DNA of 40,510 nucleotides from Tessaracoccus sp. OH4464_COT-324 (GCF_003932855.1 NZ_RQYZ01000019.1:1-40510), one strand, 5' to 3'. Shown: positions 27,868 to 38,868, counted from the stretch's first letter. Program-made: numbers and translations. Notes: generated by a model not told the origin, from the letters alone.

Positions 27868-28835
27868 GTGGTTTGGGCGTGGCCAACGTGTCCGTGGCCT
27901 ACTCGGGCAGCATCGCCGTTGACGGGGTCTCGTTCGACGTCGCTCCCGGCCAAGTGCTGGCCCTGCTCGGCCCCTCGGGGTGCGGGAAGTCGTCCCTGCT
28001 GCGCGCGATCATCGGCCTGGAGCCCCTGGCTGCTGGGCGGGTGCTGTGGGATGGCGATGACGTGAGCCACGTCAAGGTGCACCGCCGCCAGTTCGGGCTG
28101 GTGTTCCAAGATGGCCAGCTGTTCCCGACGATGACCGTCGCCAAGAACGTGGCCTACGGGCTGAGCGGACTGCCCCGTCCCGCCAGGCGCCAGCGGGCCG
28201 AGGAGCTGCTGGAGCTGGTGGGGCTGGCCGGCTACGGCCCGCGCAGGCCCACCGAGTTGTCGGGGGGCCAGGCGCAGCGCGTCGCCCTGGCGCGCGCGTT
28301 GGCGCCCAGACCGCGCATGATCCTGCTCGATGAGCCGCTGTCCGCACTGGACACGGCGCTGCGCCGCCGGCTGAGCGAGGAGTTGCGCCGGATCCTGACG
28401 GAAACCCATACCACCGCCGTCTATGTCACCCATGACCAGGAGGAGGCGTTCACCGTTGCCGACCGCGTGGCAGTGATGAGCGCCGGGAAGATCTTGCAGC
28501 TCGCAGCCCCCGACGAGATCTGGAACCGCCCCGCAAGCCGCGAGGTGGCTGCCTTCCTGGGCTTCCGCACACTGACCGACGCCGCTACCGCCGGCGCGCT
28601 CGGCTGGCCGGGCGAACTGGCCGCGGACGAATTGCTGGGCCTCGGCCCCAGGTCGCTGGATCTGGACCCGGGAGGCGTTCCCCTTCCCGTGCTGCGGCAG
28701 TCGATGAACGTGGACCACTTCGTGGTCACCGTCGCACTTCCCGACGGGCAACTCGCCACCGTCGCAGCGCCCGCCCACGTCGCGGGCGAGACCGTGCGGG
28801 TGCGCCTCACCTCAGGCGCGATCACCCCAGCCTGA
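27861..28835 (+). CDS. thiQ: Thiamine ABC transporter ATP-binding protein
   Basis: 324 residues. It has Walker A GPSGCGKSSLLRA, the signature motif ELSGGQAQRVALARAL, Walker B MILLDEPLSALD, and the H-loop TAVYVTHDQEEAF. A C-terminal extension of about 90 residues (LGFRTLTDAATAG onward) is longer than in E. coli ThiQ and may be a regulatory domain. It hydrolyses ATP to drive thiamine uptake through ThiP. The start overlaps the thiP stop (ATGGTGA). A GTG three bases later is also possible. The family also includes iron and sulfate transporters; the riboswitch supports thiamine. Confidence 0.88.
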   Translation: MVSGLGVANVSVAYSGSIAVDGVSFDVAPGQVLALLGPSGCGKSSLLRAIIGLEPLAAGRVLWDGDDVSHVKVHRRQFGLVFQDGQLFPTMTVAKNVAYGLSGLPRPARRQRAEELLELVGLAGYGPRRPTELSGGQAQRVALARALAPRPRMILLDEPLSALDTALRRRLSEELRRILTETHTTAVYVTHDQEEAFTVADRVAVMSAGKILQLAAPDEIWNRPASREVAAFLGFRTLTDAATAGALGWPGELAADELLGLGPRSLDLDPGGVPLPVLRQSMNVDHFVVTVALPDGQLATVAAPAHVAGETVRVRLTSGAITPA

Positions 28836-28907
28836 GCCCACCGAGCCTCGGCTCATAGCCGAGAATCGCCCGGGGAGTGTTGCTGCCTACGCCCCCCGAG
28901 GCAACAG

Positions 28908-28942
28908 GGAGGCAGCCCCGCAGATTCTGCGGGGCTGCCTCC
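28908..28942. terminator. Strong hairpin between the thiamine operon and clpC
   Basis: A 16-bp stem with a 3-base loop, GAGGCAGCCCCGCAG-ATT-CTGCGGGGCTGCCTC plus one closing pair. The genes on either side converge, so it probably stops transcription from both. There is no long T-run on either strand. Together with repeat element E it fills the gap between the two genes. Confidence 0.8.
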
Positions 28943-28949
28943 TCGTCAA

Positions 28950-29020
28950 TCAGGGTCTGTTTCGAAGGTGCCATCGGGGCGGATCACCCCGGGGTGCGTG
29001 GCCTTCGAAGCAGGTCCGGC

Positions 29021-29024
<4 letters not shown>
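28950..29024. mobile_element. Dispersed MITE-like element, copy E
   Basis: A 75-bp element bounded by TCAG direct repeats (28950-28953, 29021-29024). The ends form a terminal inverted repeat: GGTCTGTTTCGAAGGTGCC on the left and, read on the minus strand from the right, GGACCTGCTTCGAAGGCC after three extra bases. The inside is a GC-rich hairpin (GATCACCCCGGGGTGCGT). The left end matches copies A and D. The right TCA is the minus-strand TGA stop of clpC. It is the shortest copy and has a different flanking tetranucleotide, so it is the least certain member. Confidence 0.55.
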
Positions 29025-31513
<2,489 letters not shown>

Positions 31514-31550
31514 CCGTTCCTCCCTATGTGCTGAGCTACAGCCTACCCGC

Positions 31551-31582
31551 TCGCAGGCAGAGAACAGATTCTCTGCCTGCGA
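31551..31582. terminator. 14-bp hairpin between lsr2 and clpC
   Basis: A perfect stem TCGCAGGCAGAGAA / TTCTCTGCCTGCGA with a CAGA loop, 18 bases after the lsr2 stop. It probably terminates lsr2. On the minus strand it also overlaps the predicted clpC -35 region, so it could double as a regulator-binding palindrome. Confidence 0.75.
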
Positions 31583-31599
31583 ACGTCGGGAGGAGCGGG

Positions 31600-31923
31600 T
31601 CAGTGCGCGGCGAGGTAGGCGTCAATCACTTCCCGGGGGACGCGGCCCCGCGGGGAGACCTGGAAGCCGGCAGAGGGTGCCCACTGCCGGACGAGGGCCG
31701 GATCTACCTGGCCCACGTTCTGTACCTTCTTGACGCGGCGTCGCGCGGTCTGCGTCTTGCGCGCCACGGCGACGAACGGAGCAAGGGCCTCAGCCAGCTT
31801 CGCCTTGTTCTGCTCGCTCAGGTCGATCTCGTAGCTGGCGCCCTCATAGGCGAATTCGACGGTACTCGCCGGAGACGTGCCGTCGATATCGTCGATCATC
31901 GTTACTTCAACTTTGCGTGCCAT
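31600..31923 (-). CDS. lsr2: Nucleoid-associated silencer Lsr2
   Basis: 107 residues. The N-terminal dimerisation domain (VEVTMIDDIDGTSPASTVEFAYEG, then IDLSEQNKAKLAEAL) leads to the C-terminal DNA-binding domain with the minor-groove RGR motif (VSPRGRVPREVIDAYLAAH). Lsr2 binds AT-rich DNA and silences acquired genes, like H-NS. The ATG at 31923 follows AAAGG. It is transcribed towards clpC and separated by a hairpin, and is divergent from the NuoD-like gene. Confidence 0.96.
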   Translation of the reverse strand: MARKVEVTMIDDIDGTSPASTVEFAYEGASYEIDLSEQNKAKLAEALAPFVAVARKTQTARRRVKKVQNVGQVDPALVRQWAPSAGFQVSPRGRVPREVIDAYLAAH

Positions 31924-32003
31924 GGACTGCCTTTCATGGACGGAACTTCAGGTTTTGCTATTAACATACACGCGAAAGAGCGATTCTCGAACCGAGGTAG
32001 CAG

Positions 32004-33089
32004 ATGATCAGATTTGCGATAGGTGCGCTGGCCCCCGAAGGGCACCACCACATCACTATCGGCCCTCGCCATCCAAGCCAGGCTGGCCTCGTCACCGGTA
32101 CCGTCAGGAGCCAAAATGGCCGCTGGCACGATGTCGATTTCCAACCCGGCTACTGCCACCGCGGCGCGGAAAAACTCTTTGAAGTGCGTGACTACCGAGC
32201 CGCAGCACTGCTGGCGGACCGGCATGACTGGCTCTCCCCTTTCACCGGAGAGCTCAGCGTTGTTCTGACAATTGAAGCAGCTATGGGGTTCACTTCAGGG
32301 CAAAGAGTGACATGGATTCGCACACTTCTTGCAGAAATTAGTCGGATACACAGCCACATCCATTTCCTGAGCGTGCTGAAACCCCTAGAGCTGAGCGAGA
32401 ACCTTTGGGTTCTCGTCGACCGGATCCGCGATCTTCTGCTGGCCTGGTCGGGTAACCGGATTCACGTGATGCTCAACCGTGTCGGCGGACTGGCAGCGGA
32501 TATCCCGCCCGACTGGTCCTTCCCCACCGACGACGTCCGCCGCCTCGCCGACGAGTTGTCGGCGCTGCTGGAGGGCACCCAGCGCTTCTCCGGGCTGGCG
32601 GTGCTCACCGGAGCGGACTGCCTGGCCTACGGCCTCAGCGGGCCGGTGGCGCGAGCGGCCGGGCTGGACCTCGACCTGCGCCCCGGCTACCTCGCCTACC
32701 CCGACGTATACACGCCTGCCCCGCTGCGCACCGCGGGGGACGGCGCCGCCCGCCTTGGCGTGCTGATTGACGAGCTGCGCACATCGTCGGACATGATCGA
32801 CACCATACTGCGTGCCCTGCCCGACCTGCCCGGCCAGCTACAGGCCAAACTGGCGCGCCGGCTTAAGGTGCCCGAGGGCGAACATTGGAGCGAACTCGAT
32901 GCGCCTTGGGGGCGCGCCGGGGCATGGCTGGTGTCGCGCGGCGGCTCGACGCCATGGCGGCTGGCTCTGCGCACCCCGTCGTTCGCCAACCTAGCCGCAC
33001 TCGGCCACGCACTTGAGGGCGTCTCGGAGAACGCGGTCGCTGACGCGGTAGCGACGATCGGCTACAGCGTCGGCGACAGCGACAAGTAA
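32004..33089 (+). CDS. Orphan NuoD-like protein (complex I 49-kDa subunit paralogue)
   Basis: 361 residues, shorter than a true NuoD. The family motifs are recognisable: IGPRHPSQAG (NuoD: GPQHPSTHG), CHRGAEKLFEVRDY, LLADRHDWLS, EISRIHSHIHFL, VMLNRVGGLAADIPP and a C-terminal SRGGSTPWRLALRTPSFANL. The quinone-binding His of the HPST-H motif is Ala, and the Tyr of the DYLH motif is Trp. The hydrogenase CXXC nickel ligands are also missing. It should not reduce quinone by itself. No other nuo gene is nearby. It starts at ATG 32004 with GAGG upstream. Its role is unknown. Confidence 0.85.
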   Translation: MIRFAIGALAPEGHHHITIGPRHPSQAGLVTGTVRSQNGRWHDVDFQPGYCHRGAEKLFEVRDYRAAALLADRHDWLSPFTGELSVVLTIEAAMGFTSGQRVTWIRTLLAEISRIHSHIHFLSVLKPLELSENLWVLVDRIRDLLLAWSGNRIHVMLNRVGGLAADIPPDWSFPTDDVRRLADELSALLEGTQRFSGLAVLTGADCLAYGLSGPVARAAGLDLDLRPGYLAYPDVYTPAPLRTAGDGAARLGVLIDELRTSSDMIDTILRALPDLPGQLQAKLARRLKVPEGEHWSELDAPWGRAGAWLVSRGGSTPWRLALRTPSFANLAALGHALEGVSENAVADAVATIGYSVGDSDK

Positions 33090-33099
33090 CCCCACCAAA

Positions 33100-33140
33100 A
33101 GCTTTGCGGGGCGGGCGACAACCACCCGCCCCGCAAGGCT
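33100..33140. terminator. Hairpin terminator between the NuoD-like gene and the coiled-coil gene
   Basis: A 16-bp stem (AGCTTTGCGGGGCGGG / CCCGCCCCGCAAGGCT, one G-T pair) with a CGACAACCA loop, between two convergent genes. The minus-strand copy ends in CTTTTGG, a short T-run, so it can act for both genes. Confidence 0.82.
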
Positions 33141-33156
33141 TCAGCGATTTCCGGCG

Positions 33157-33774
33157 TCAGGCGCTCCGGGCCTGATCCTCAAGCCGGTCCTGCTCCTCCA
33201 GTACTTCCTTGATCTGCAACCTACTGAGATCGATGACGGTGGGGTGCTCGTCGGCACTCCAGATGTCCTCGACCTGCGGATCTACCAGCCGCTCGGCCGC
33301 GTCGAGTTCTTTGCGTTCCAATTCGGCAACCCGGGTCTCCAACTCAGCCACCCGTGCCTGGCGCTCGGCCACCTCAGCCCGCAACCACGCGGCATTGCCG
33401 CGCATGGAGCTGAGTTCGGCCTTGGCCGCAGCCAGCTGCGAGCGAAGCTTCTGGATGATGTTGTTCAGCCCCTCTGCGCGCGCATTGAACCGCTCGATCA
33501 GCGCCACCGACTCGGCGTGGTGCTTGTCGATCGCCTGTATGCGCAGCTGGACCTCATTGCGGAGTTCTTCGGCGTGCTGCTTGCGCAACTCGTCAATCTC
33601 TCGGAAGACGACCCAGACCACCAGAATCGCCATAATGACCGCGACGCCAACCCCCGCCCGGACCACCCAAAGGGAACCCAAGGTGGACGACAACGCCGCA
33701 GCGGAGCCGATCCCAAGGATCAGCAGAGCTGCCCTACGCTCGTTTTTCTGTGGAGCTTCATGCCGACCAGTCAT
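33157..33774 (-). CDS. Membrane-anchored coiled-coil protein
   Basis: 205 residues. Two membrane segments are close together near the N-terminus (LLILGIGSAAALSSTLGSL and GVGVAVIMAILVVWVVF), followed by about 100 residues of coiled coil (ELRKQHAEELRNEV, LRSQLAAAKAELSSM, AERQARVAELETRVAELERK). The C-terminus is acidic (VDPQVEDIWSADEHPTVIDLSR). No catalytic motif is seen. The chosen ATG at 33774 gives MTGRHEAPQ. It has no ribosome binding site, but a TATACT box lies about eight bases upstream, which suggests a leaderless mRNA. It is the gene after the folate cluster. Confidence 0.78.
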   Translation of the reverse strand: MTGRHEAPQKNERRAALLILGIGSAAALSSTLGSLWVVRAGVGVAVIMAILVVWVVFREIDELRKQHAEELRNEVQLRIQAIDKHHAESVALIERFNARAEGLNNIIQKLRSQLAAAKAELSSMRGNAAWLRAEVAERQARVAELETRVAELERKELDAAERLVDPQVEDIWSADEHPTVIDLSRLQIKEVLEEQDRLEDQARSA

Positions 33775-33802
33775 GCCGGTAGTATAAGCGGACTTCGCCA
33801 AA

Positions 33803-34282
33803 TTACGTCGCTGCTCCCTCGCCGTGTCCTGTTTCTGCGTCGGGCGGATCCTTGATCACCAGATTGTGTTCGATCAGCGAACCGGCACCCGCCACCAGGA
33901 GCGCCGTCAGCAGCGTGACGCTGCCCGAGACGATCCGCGCAAACGGGGTCTGAGCAGCCCATCCCCCGGAATAGCGCATCACATACACCGCGTAGCACCC
34001 AGCGAGCACCGCGCCCGTGATCACCATCGCTTTGCCCGCAACCAGCGCCACGAACGCCTCCTGCGAACTCAGCTTGTGCTCCTCCAGACGCTTCGGGATC
34101 CGCAGGCCATAGATCAGCCCGCTCAGGCCGAGCAGGCCCAGCATCGCGGGCAGCGTCCAAGGCACGGCAGGCGGAAACTGCGCCAACGAGTCGTAGACCT
34201 CCAACGCCCCGAACATGATCGCCGCGCCCGCCAGCACGGCGACCACGCTCTGGGTGGGCGTGGTCAGGGTGAGTTTGTTCAA
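33803..34282 (-). CDS. DUF3180 family membrane protein
   Basis: 159 residues with four predicted membrane segments (SVVAVLAGAAIMFGALEVY, LPAMLGLLGLSGLIYGL, FVALVAGKAMVITGAVLAGC, IVSGSVTLLTALLVAGAG) and a charged C-terminal tail. A protein of this type follows folK in many actinobacterial folate clusters. The ATG overlaps the folK stop (ATGA). Its function is unknown; position suggests a link to folate or to the membrane near it, without proof. Confidence 0.87.
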   Translation of the reverse strand: MNKLTLTTPTQSVVAVLAGAAIMFGALEVYDSLAQFPPAVPWTLPAMLGLLGLSGLIYGLRIPKRLEEHKLSSQEAFVALVAGKAMVITGAVLAGCYAVYVMRYSGGWAAQTPFARIVSGSVTLLTALLVAGAGSLIEHNLVIKDPPDAETGHGEGAAT

Positions 34283-34842
34283 AAGCCGGTCGCTGCGCTG
34301 ATCCGGATGTCCTCGCGGCGCCAGATTCCCGCAGTGCCCACCTCGTCGAGCAGGTCGGCGATCGGCCCGTGTCCTTCCAGTTCGCCGTCGGGGTCGACAT
34401 CAAGCCACGGCACCAGGACGAAGGCCCGCTCGTGCGCCCGTGGGTGTGGCAGCACGATATCTTCCTCCGAGGCGCGCTTGCCCACCATGATCACATCGAT
34501 ATCCAGCGTGCGCGGACCGCCGGCGATGCTGCGCTCCCGCCCGAAACTGTTCTCGATGGCCTGGGCGCGATCCAGGATCGTCATCGGCTCAAGCGTGGTC
34601 TCGGCCAACACCACCAGGTTCAGGAAGTTCGGCTGATCCGGCACCTCGCCCCACGGCTCGCTCTCGTACACCGGCGAGACCTCGATCAGCATCAAATCTG
34701 GCGTGTCCGCCAGCAAATCGACGGCTTCTTGCAGGATCTGCGCCGAATCGCCCAGATTTGACCCGAGACTCAACACCACCTTCGAAATGGGGCGTAGGTT
34801 GCCGAGGGTATCGACATCGAGATCGAACGGACCATTGGACAT
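34279..34842 (-). CDS. folK: 2-amino-4-hydroxy-6-hydroxymethyldihydropteridine pyrophosphokinase
   Basis: 187 residues. FolK motifs are clear: VVLSLGSNLGDSAQIL, VSPVYESEPWG, QPNFLNLVV and the signature GPRTLDIDVIMVG, then LPHPRAHERAFVL. It pyrophosphorylates hydroxymethyldihydropterin before the dihydropteroate synthase step. The ATG at 34842 follows the folB stop directly, with the ribosome binding site AGGAG inside the end of folB. It has an N-terminal extension of about 20 residues (MSNGPFDLDVDTLGN). Confidence 0.95.
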   Translation of the reverse strand: MSNGPFDLDVDTLGNLRPISKVVLSLGSNLGDSAQILQEAVDLLADTPDLMLIEVSPVYESEPWGEVPDQPNFLNLVVLAETTLEPMTILDRAQAIENSFGRERSIAGGPRTLDIDVIMVGKRASEEDIVLPHPRAHERAFVLVPWLDVDPDGELEGHGPIADLLDEVGTAGIWRREDIRISAATGF

Positions 34843-35196
34843 CTATCTACTCCTAGTGATCGAAACCGCCACATCGGCGAATGGGTGCGCTATCGGCGCC
34901 TCCGGTTTGTGCACACGCACTCGGACGGCCGCAGCCAGCGGCTGAGTAAGCAGAATCTCATCCGCTATCACGCCGGCAAGCGTCTCGATCAGCTGATACG
35001 GACCGGACTGGACATTCCGTATCACCAAATCCGCGACCTCAGCGTAGTTGACGGTGTCTGCCAACTCGTCAGTGGCCGAAAGCACGGGCACCGACAGTTC
35101 AACGTCCACCACGAACTCTTGGCCCGTTTTTCTTTCCTCGTCGAATACGCCGTGGAAACCTCGGGCGCGCAATCCGGTGATGGTGATGGTGTCGAT
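34843..35196 (-). CDS. folB: Dihydroneopterin aldolase
   Basis: 117 residues if started at ATC (35194-35196). The family motifs are ITGLRARGFHGVFDEERK, FVVDVELSVP, DTVNYAEVADLV and LIETLAGVIADEIL. It makes 6-hydroxymethyl-dihydropterin from dihydroneopterin. No ATG, GTG or TTG lies in frame between the folP stop and the conserved GLRARG motif. GGAAGG lies eight bases before the ATC codon that aligns with the usual start. If ATC is not used, the true start is unclear, but the rest of the gene is normal. Confidence 0.85.
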   Translation of the reverse strand: MDTITITGLRARGFHGVFDEERKTGQEFVVDVELSVPVLSATDELADTVNYAEVADLVIRNVQSGPYQLIETLAGVIADEILLTQPLAAAVRVRVHKPEAPIAHPFADVAVSITRSR

Positions 35197-35231
35197 GGCT
35201 CCTGCCTTCCGGGTGGTGTGTGCCCCTGATT

Positions 35232-36026
35232 CTACCCGAGCCGTCCAGCGGTCGAGAGGTGTCTGGCCAATTCTCCACCGACGAAAGCCGCATCCAGCTG
35301 CGCGGAAACCTCGTGAGTGCGTACCGCCCAGACGCCGTGTGCCGCACACCACGCTGTGACCGCCGCCGTCGCGGCGTCACGATCGCGCGCCGGGGCGAGG
35401 AAGCGCTTGCGCGATGCCCCGATCAGCACCCGGTGCCCGGTGGCCTGCCAGCGCGGCAGGTCGGCCAACAGCGCCCAGTTGTGCTCGGGCGACTTGGCGA
35501 AACCCAGGCCTGGATCGAGGATGATCCGCTCTGGCGCGATCCCGGCGGCTACGGCCGCGTCGCGGCGCGCCAGGGTCTCGCCCAGCACCTCGGCCGCGAC
35601 ATCGTCGTAGTTCGCCATCTCGTCCATCACCGCCGACGGCCCACGCCAGTGCTGTAGCACGTAGTCGGTACCCAGCTCGGCGACTGTCTCGAACATCGCC
35701 GGATCAGCCATCCCGCCCGACACGTCGTTTACGAGCGTCGCGCCCGCCGCGCACGCCGCCACTGCGGTCTGGGCACGCATCGTGTCCACCGACAGCGTCA
35801 CCTGGTCGCGCAGCCGGGCGATGACCGGCACCACCCGGCCGATCTCCTCCGCCGCGCTCACCCGCTGCGCCCCCGGTCGGGTGGACTCACCGCCCACATC
35901 GACGATGCGCGCGCCCTGGGCGACAAGCTCCAGCGCGTGCGTTACCGCGGCGTCACACTCCAACCAGAGCCCGCCGTCGGAGAAGGAATCCGGGGTGACG
36001 TTGACCACCCCCATCACGAGTGTCAC
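35232..36026 (-). CDS. folP: Dihydropteroate synthase
   Basis: 264 residues. The two family signatures are at the N-terminus (MGVVNVTPDSFSDGG) and IVDVGGESTRPGA; the C-terminal IGASRKRFLA is also conserved. It joins p-aminobenzoate to hydroxymethyldihydropterin pyrophosphate and is the sulfonamide target. The start is GTG at 36024-36026, with the ribosome binding site GGGAGG in the end of folE. Confidence 0.95.
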   Translation of the reverse strand: MTLVMGVVNVTPDSFSDGGLWLECDAAVTHALELVAQGARIVDVGGESTRPGAQRVSAAEEIGRVVPVIARLRDQVTLSVDTMRAQTAVAACAAGATLVNDVSGGMADPAMFETVAELGTDYVLQHWRGPSAVMDEMANYDDVAAEVLGETLARRDAAVAAGIAPERIILDPGLGFAKSPEHNWALLADLPRWQATGHRVLIGASRKRFLAPARDRDAATAAVTAWCAAHGVWAVRTHEVSAQLDAAFVGGELARHLSTAGRLG

Positions 36027-36027
36027 G

Positions 36028-36594
36028 TCACCTCCCGAGGATCAGGCTCATGGCCTCGGCGCGCGTCGCAGGGTCGCGCAGCACGCCTCGCACCGCGCTG
36101 GTCACTGTCTTCGCGCCGGGTTTGCGCACCCCGCGGAACGTCATGCACATGTGCTCGGCCTCGATCACGACGATCACCCCCCTGGCGTCTAGGTGCTCGA
36201 CGATGGCATCGGCAATCTGCGACACCAGCCGCTCCTGCACCTGTGGTCGGCGCGCGAAGATGTCCACCAGCCGCGCAAGCTTGCTCAGCCCGGCGACGCG
36301 CCCGCCCTTCGCGGGAATGTAGCCGACGTGCGCCACGCCATGGAACGGCAGCAGGTGGTGCTCGCAGCAGCTGGCCACCTCGATGTCTTTGACGAGCACC
36401 AGCTCGTCGTGCGCCACGTCGAACGTGGTGCCGAGCACGTCCGCCGGGTCGGCGTTCAGCCCCGAGAACAGTTCGGCGTAGGAACGCGCGACGCGCCCCG
36501 GGGTGGCGCGCAGGCCGTCGCGGTCCGGGTCCTCACCCACCGCCAGCAGAATCTCCCGAACCGCGGCCTCGATCCGCGCGTGGTCCATGCTCAC
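36028..36594 (-). CDS. folE: GTP cyclohydrolase I
   Basis: 188 residues. Signatures are present: [20 protein letters not shown] with the zinc-binding Cys and His, [20 protein letters not shown], and [17 protein letters not shown]. It opens the folate pathway by converting GTP to dihydroneopterin triphosphate. The GTG start overlaps the ftsH stop as GTGA; the ATG two codons later is an alternative. Confidence 0.96.
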   Translation of the reverse strand: MSMDHARIEAAVREILLAVGEDPDRDGLRATPGRVARSYAELFSGLNADPADVLGTTFDVAHDELVLVKDIEVASCCEHHLLPFHGVAHVGYIPAKGGRVAGLSKLARLVDIFARRPQVQERLVSQIADAIVEHLDARGVIVVIEAEHMCMTFRGVRKPGAKTVTSAVRGVLRDPATRAEAMSLILGR

Positions 36595-38570
36595 GTCCTG
36601 TCGTCGGGTTCGGGCGGGGCCCAGCCGGGCAGCTGCTCGGGGGCTGCCTGCTCGACCGCGGCCGCAACGCCCACCGGCGGGATTGTTGAGGGCACGCGCA
36701 GCTCGGAGCCGGTCCAGGCGGGACGCTGGGGTCGACGGCGCAGCGGCTCAAAGATACGCGCCACCTCCTCCTTACCGAGCGTCTCCTTGTCCAACAGGGC
36801 GACGACCAGCGCGTCCAGCACGTCGCGGTTCTCTTCCAGCACGTCGAACGCCTCCTGGTGGGCCGCGTGGATCAGCTTGGCCACCTCGTCGTCGACGACG
36901 GCCGCCAGCTGGTCGGAGTGTTCCCGGGAGCCGTCAACCCCGCGCATTCCGACGAATGGTTCGGAACCGCCCGAGCCGATCTTCACCGCGCCGACACGCT
37001 CGCTCATGCCGTACTGTGTGACCATCGCGCGCGCCACCTTGGTGGCCTTCTCGATGTCATTGCTGGCGCCGGTCGTGGGGTCATGGAAGACGAGTTCCTC
37101 GGCCGCGCGCCCGCCCATCATGTAGGCCATCTGGTCGAGCAGTTCGCCGCGCGTCTGCGAGTACTTGTCCTGGTCGGGCAGCACCATCGTGTAGCCCAGC
37201 GCACGGCCGCGCGGCAAGATGGTGACCTTCTGCACCGGATCGTTGCCGGGCATGGCGGCCGCGACCAGCGCGTGCCCGCCCTCGTGGTAGGCCGTGATCA
37301 GCCGCTCGCGCTCACTCATCAGGCGGGTGCGCTTCTGGGGACCCGCGATCACTCGGTCGATGGCCTCGTCCAGCTCCTCCTGACCGATCATCTCCTTGCC
37401 CATGCGGGCGGCGAGCAGCGCGCCCTCGTTGAGGACGTTGGCGAGGTCGGCGCCCGAAAAGCCCGGGGTACGCCTGGCGAGGGAAGCGAGGTCCACCGAC
37501 GATGCGAGCGGCTTACCCTTCGCGTGCACCTTCAAGATGGCCTCGCGGCCGAGCGCGTCGGGGGCTTCGACGTTGATCTGCCGGTCGAAGCGGCCCGGGC
37601 GAAGCAGCGCGGGGTCCAGCACGTCGGGTCGGTTGGTGGCGGCGATCAGGATCACGCCGCTGCGACCGTCGAAGCCGTCCATCTCCACGAGCAGCTGGTT
37701 CAGGGTCTGTTCACGCTCGTCGTGGCTGCCACCCATGCCGGTGCCGCGATGGCGGCCGACCGCGTCGATCTCGTCAATGAAGATGATGGCGGGCGCATTG
37801 TCTTTGGCCTGCGAGAACAGGTCACGGACCCTGGAGGCGCCGACGCCGACGAACATCTCCACGAAGTCGGAGCCCGAGATGGAGAAGAACGGCACGCCTG
37901 CCTCGCCCGCCACTGCGCGCGCCAGCAGCGTCTTGCCCGTGCCGGGCGGGCCGTAGAGCAAGACGCCCTTCGGGATTTTGGCGCCGAGCTCGGTGAACCG
38001 CTGTGGTTTCTCCAGGAACTCCTTGATTTCCACGAGCTCCTCGACGGCCTCGTCGGCGCCCGCCACGTCGGCGAAGGTGGTTTGCGGGGTGTCCTTGCTG
38101 GCCACCTTCGCCCGCGATTTCCCGAACGACAGCGGCCCACTGGAGCCGCCTTGGCTCATCATGCGGAACAGGAAGAAGAAGGCAAAGATCAGCAGCAGGA
38201 AAGGCAGCCCCGTGTAGAAGAAGACCTGCAGGAATCCGGGCTGCGGGTTGCGCCCGTCCCATTTCTCGACGGTGTGCGCAGCTTTGCGGGCATCCAGCGC
38301 CTTGAGCACCTCGTCGACCTGGGACTCGCTGACCCAGGTGGCCTCGATTCGTTTGCCTTCCTCGTCGGTCACCTGGATGAGCTGCTCTCCGTCGATGAGC
38401 AGCACTTCCTTGAGCTTCTGTTCCCCCCTGATCACCTCCAGCAGTTCGCTGGTGGTCACCTTCTGGTATCCGGTGAGCGAACTGATGGACTGCCAGATGA
38501 GCATCATCGATAGCAGGACGAGGAGAATCCAGGCCACGGGAGACTTGAGGAACTTTCGCAACAGGGTCAC
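36591..38570 (-). CDS. ftsH: ATP-dependent zinc metalloprotease FtsH
   Basis: 659 residues. Two N-terminal membrane segments (about 13-29 and 118-136) flank an extracytoplasmic stretch. The AAA domain has Walker A GPPGTGKT (207-214), Walker [12 protein letters not shown] (262-272) and the second region of homology [14 protein letters not shown]. The zinc site HEGGH is at 429-433. It degrades membrane and short-lived proteins. The start is GTG at 38568-38570; no strong Shine-Dalgarno is seen. It is the first gene of the ftsH-folate unit. The C-terminus is proline-rich. Confidence 0.96.
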   Translation of the reverse strand: MTLLRKFLKSPVAWILLVLLSMMLIWQSISSLTGYQKVTTSELLEVIRGEQKLKEVLLIDGEQLIQVTDEEGKRIEATWVSESQVDEVLKALDARKAAHTVEKWDGRNPQPGFLQVFFYTGLPFLLLIFAFFFLFRMMSQGGSSGPLSFGKSRAKVASKDTPQTTFADVAGADEAVEELVEIKEFLEKPQRFTELGAKIPKGVLLYGPPGTGKTLLARAVAGEAGVPFFSISGSDFVEMFVGVGASRVRDLFSQAKDNAPAIIFIDEIDAVGRHRGTGMGGSHDEREQTLNQLLVEMDGFDGRSGVILIAATNRPDVLDPALLRPGRFDRQINVEAPDALGREAILKVHAKGKPLASSVDLASLARRTPGFSGADLANVLNEGALLAARMGKEMIGQEELDEAIDRVIAGPQKRTRLMSERERLITAYHEGGHALVAAAMPGNDPVQKVTILPRGRALGYTMVLPDQDKYSQTRGELLDQMAYMMGGRAAEELVFHDPTTGASNDIEKATKVARAMVTQYGMSERVGAVKIGSGGSEPFVGMRGVDGSREHSDQLAAVVDDEVAKLIHAAHQEAFDVLEENRDVLDALVVALLDKETLGKEEVARIFEPLRRRPQRPAWTGSELRVPSTIPPVGVAAAVEQAAPEQLPGWAPPEPDDRT

Positions 38571-38781
38571 CGCTCAGAAAAAGACAACAAGACAGCAAGA
38601 TGCAGCCTACCAGCGCGCGCCAGCGCTCGTGGACCGCCGAGGTCCGGCCGCCGGGCTGCGCGGCGGACGCGGGGGGCGTGGTTGTGAGTACGGGTGTCCC
38701 GCGTCAGGCTTAGTGGCAGGGCCGTTGTGTAGGCCTTGAAGGAGAGCCAGACCTGGGTGGGCCACCCGTGATTCCGGTGGG
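38571..38781. other. Upstream region of ftsH
   Basis: GC-rich sequence with no open gene that I can support. A GCCGGGCTGC stretch at about 38651-38660 resembles the conserved block of elements A-C but lacks their flanks. The ftsH promoter must lie at the 5' part, near 38571-38640 on the minus strand. Nothing else is recognised. Confidence 0.5.
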
Positions 38782-38868
38782 GGAAGGAAAGAAGATCTGC
38801 GTTGGGTCGATTTCTACAACCGGCTCCGACCCCACGAGGCCCTCGACGACCTGGCCAATTCCAAGTCG
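38782..38868 (+). pseudogene. C-terminal remnant of a transposase (integrase-core type)
   Basis: The frame reads DLRWVDFYNRLRPHEALDD, which matches the end of the catalytic core of IS3/IS481-like transposases (YN-RPH-ALG motif with the last conserved residues). There is no N-terminal part upstream, and beyond about 38868 the frame reads through AT-richer DNA without similarity. It is a decayed insertion-sequence fragment. The exact IS family cannot be decided. Confidence 0.6.

Noticed and set aside
33157-33774. The coiled-coil protein as a toxin or secretion component
   Set aside because: Only membrane helices and coiled coil are visible; no motif supports such a function.
36858-38513. A 551-codon plus-strand frame opposite ftsH
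   Set aside because: Antisense shadow; low-complexity composition and no ribosome binding site.
38649-38665. GCCGGGCTGC upstream of ftsH as a sixth element
   Set aside because: No CTAG-type flanks, no CTGTTTCGAAAG terminus and no second block; probably chance in GC-rich DNA.
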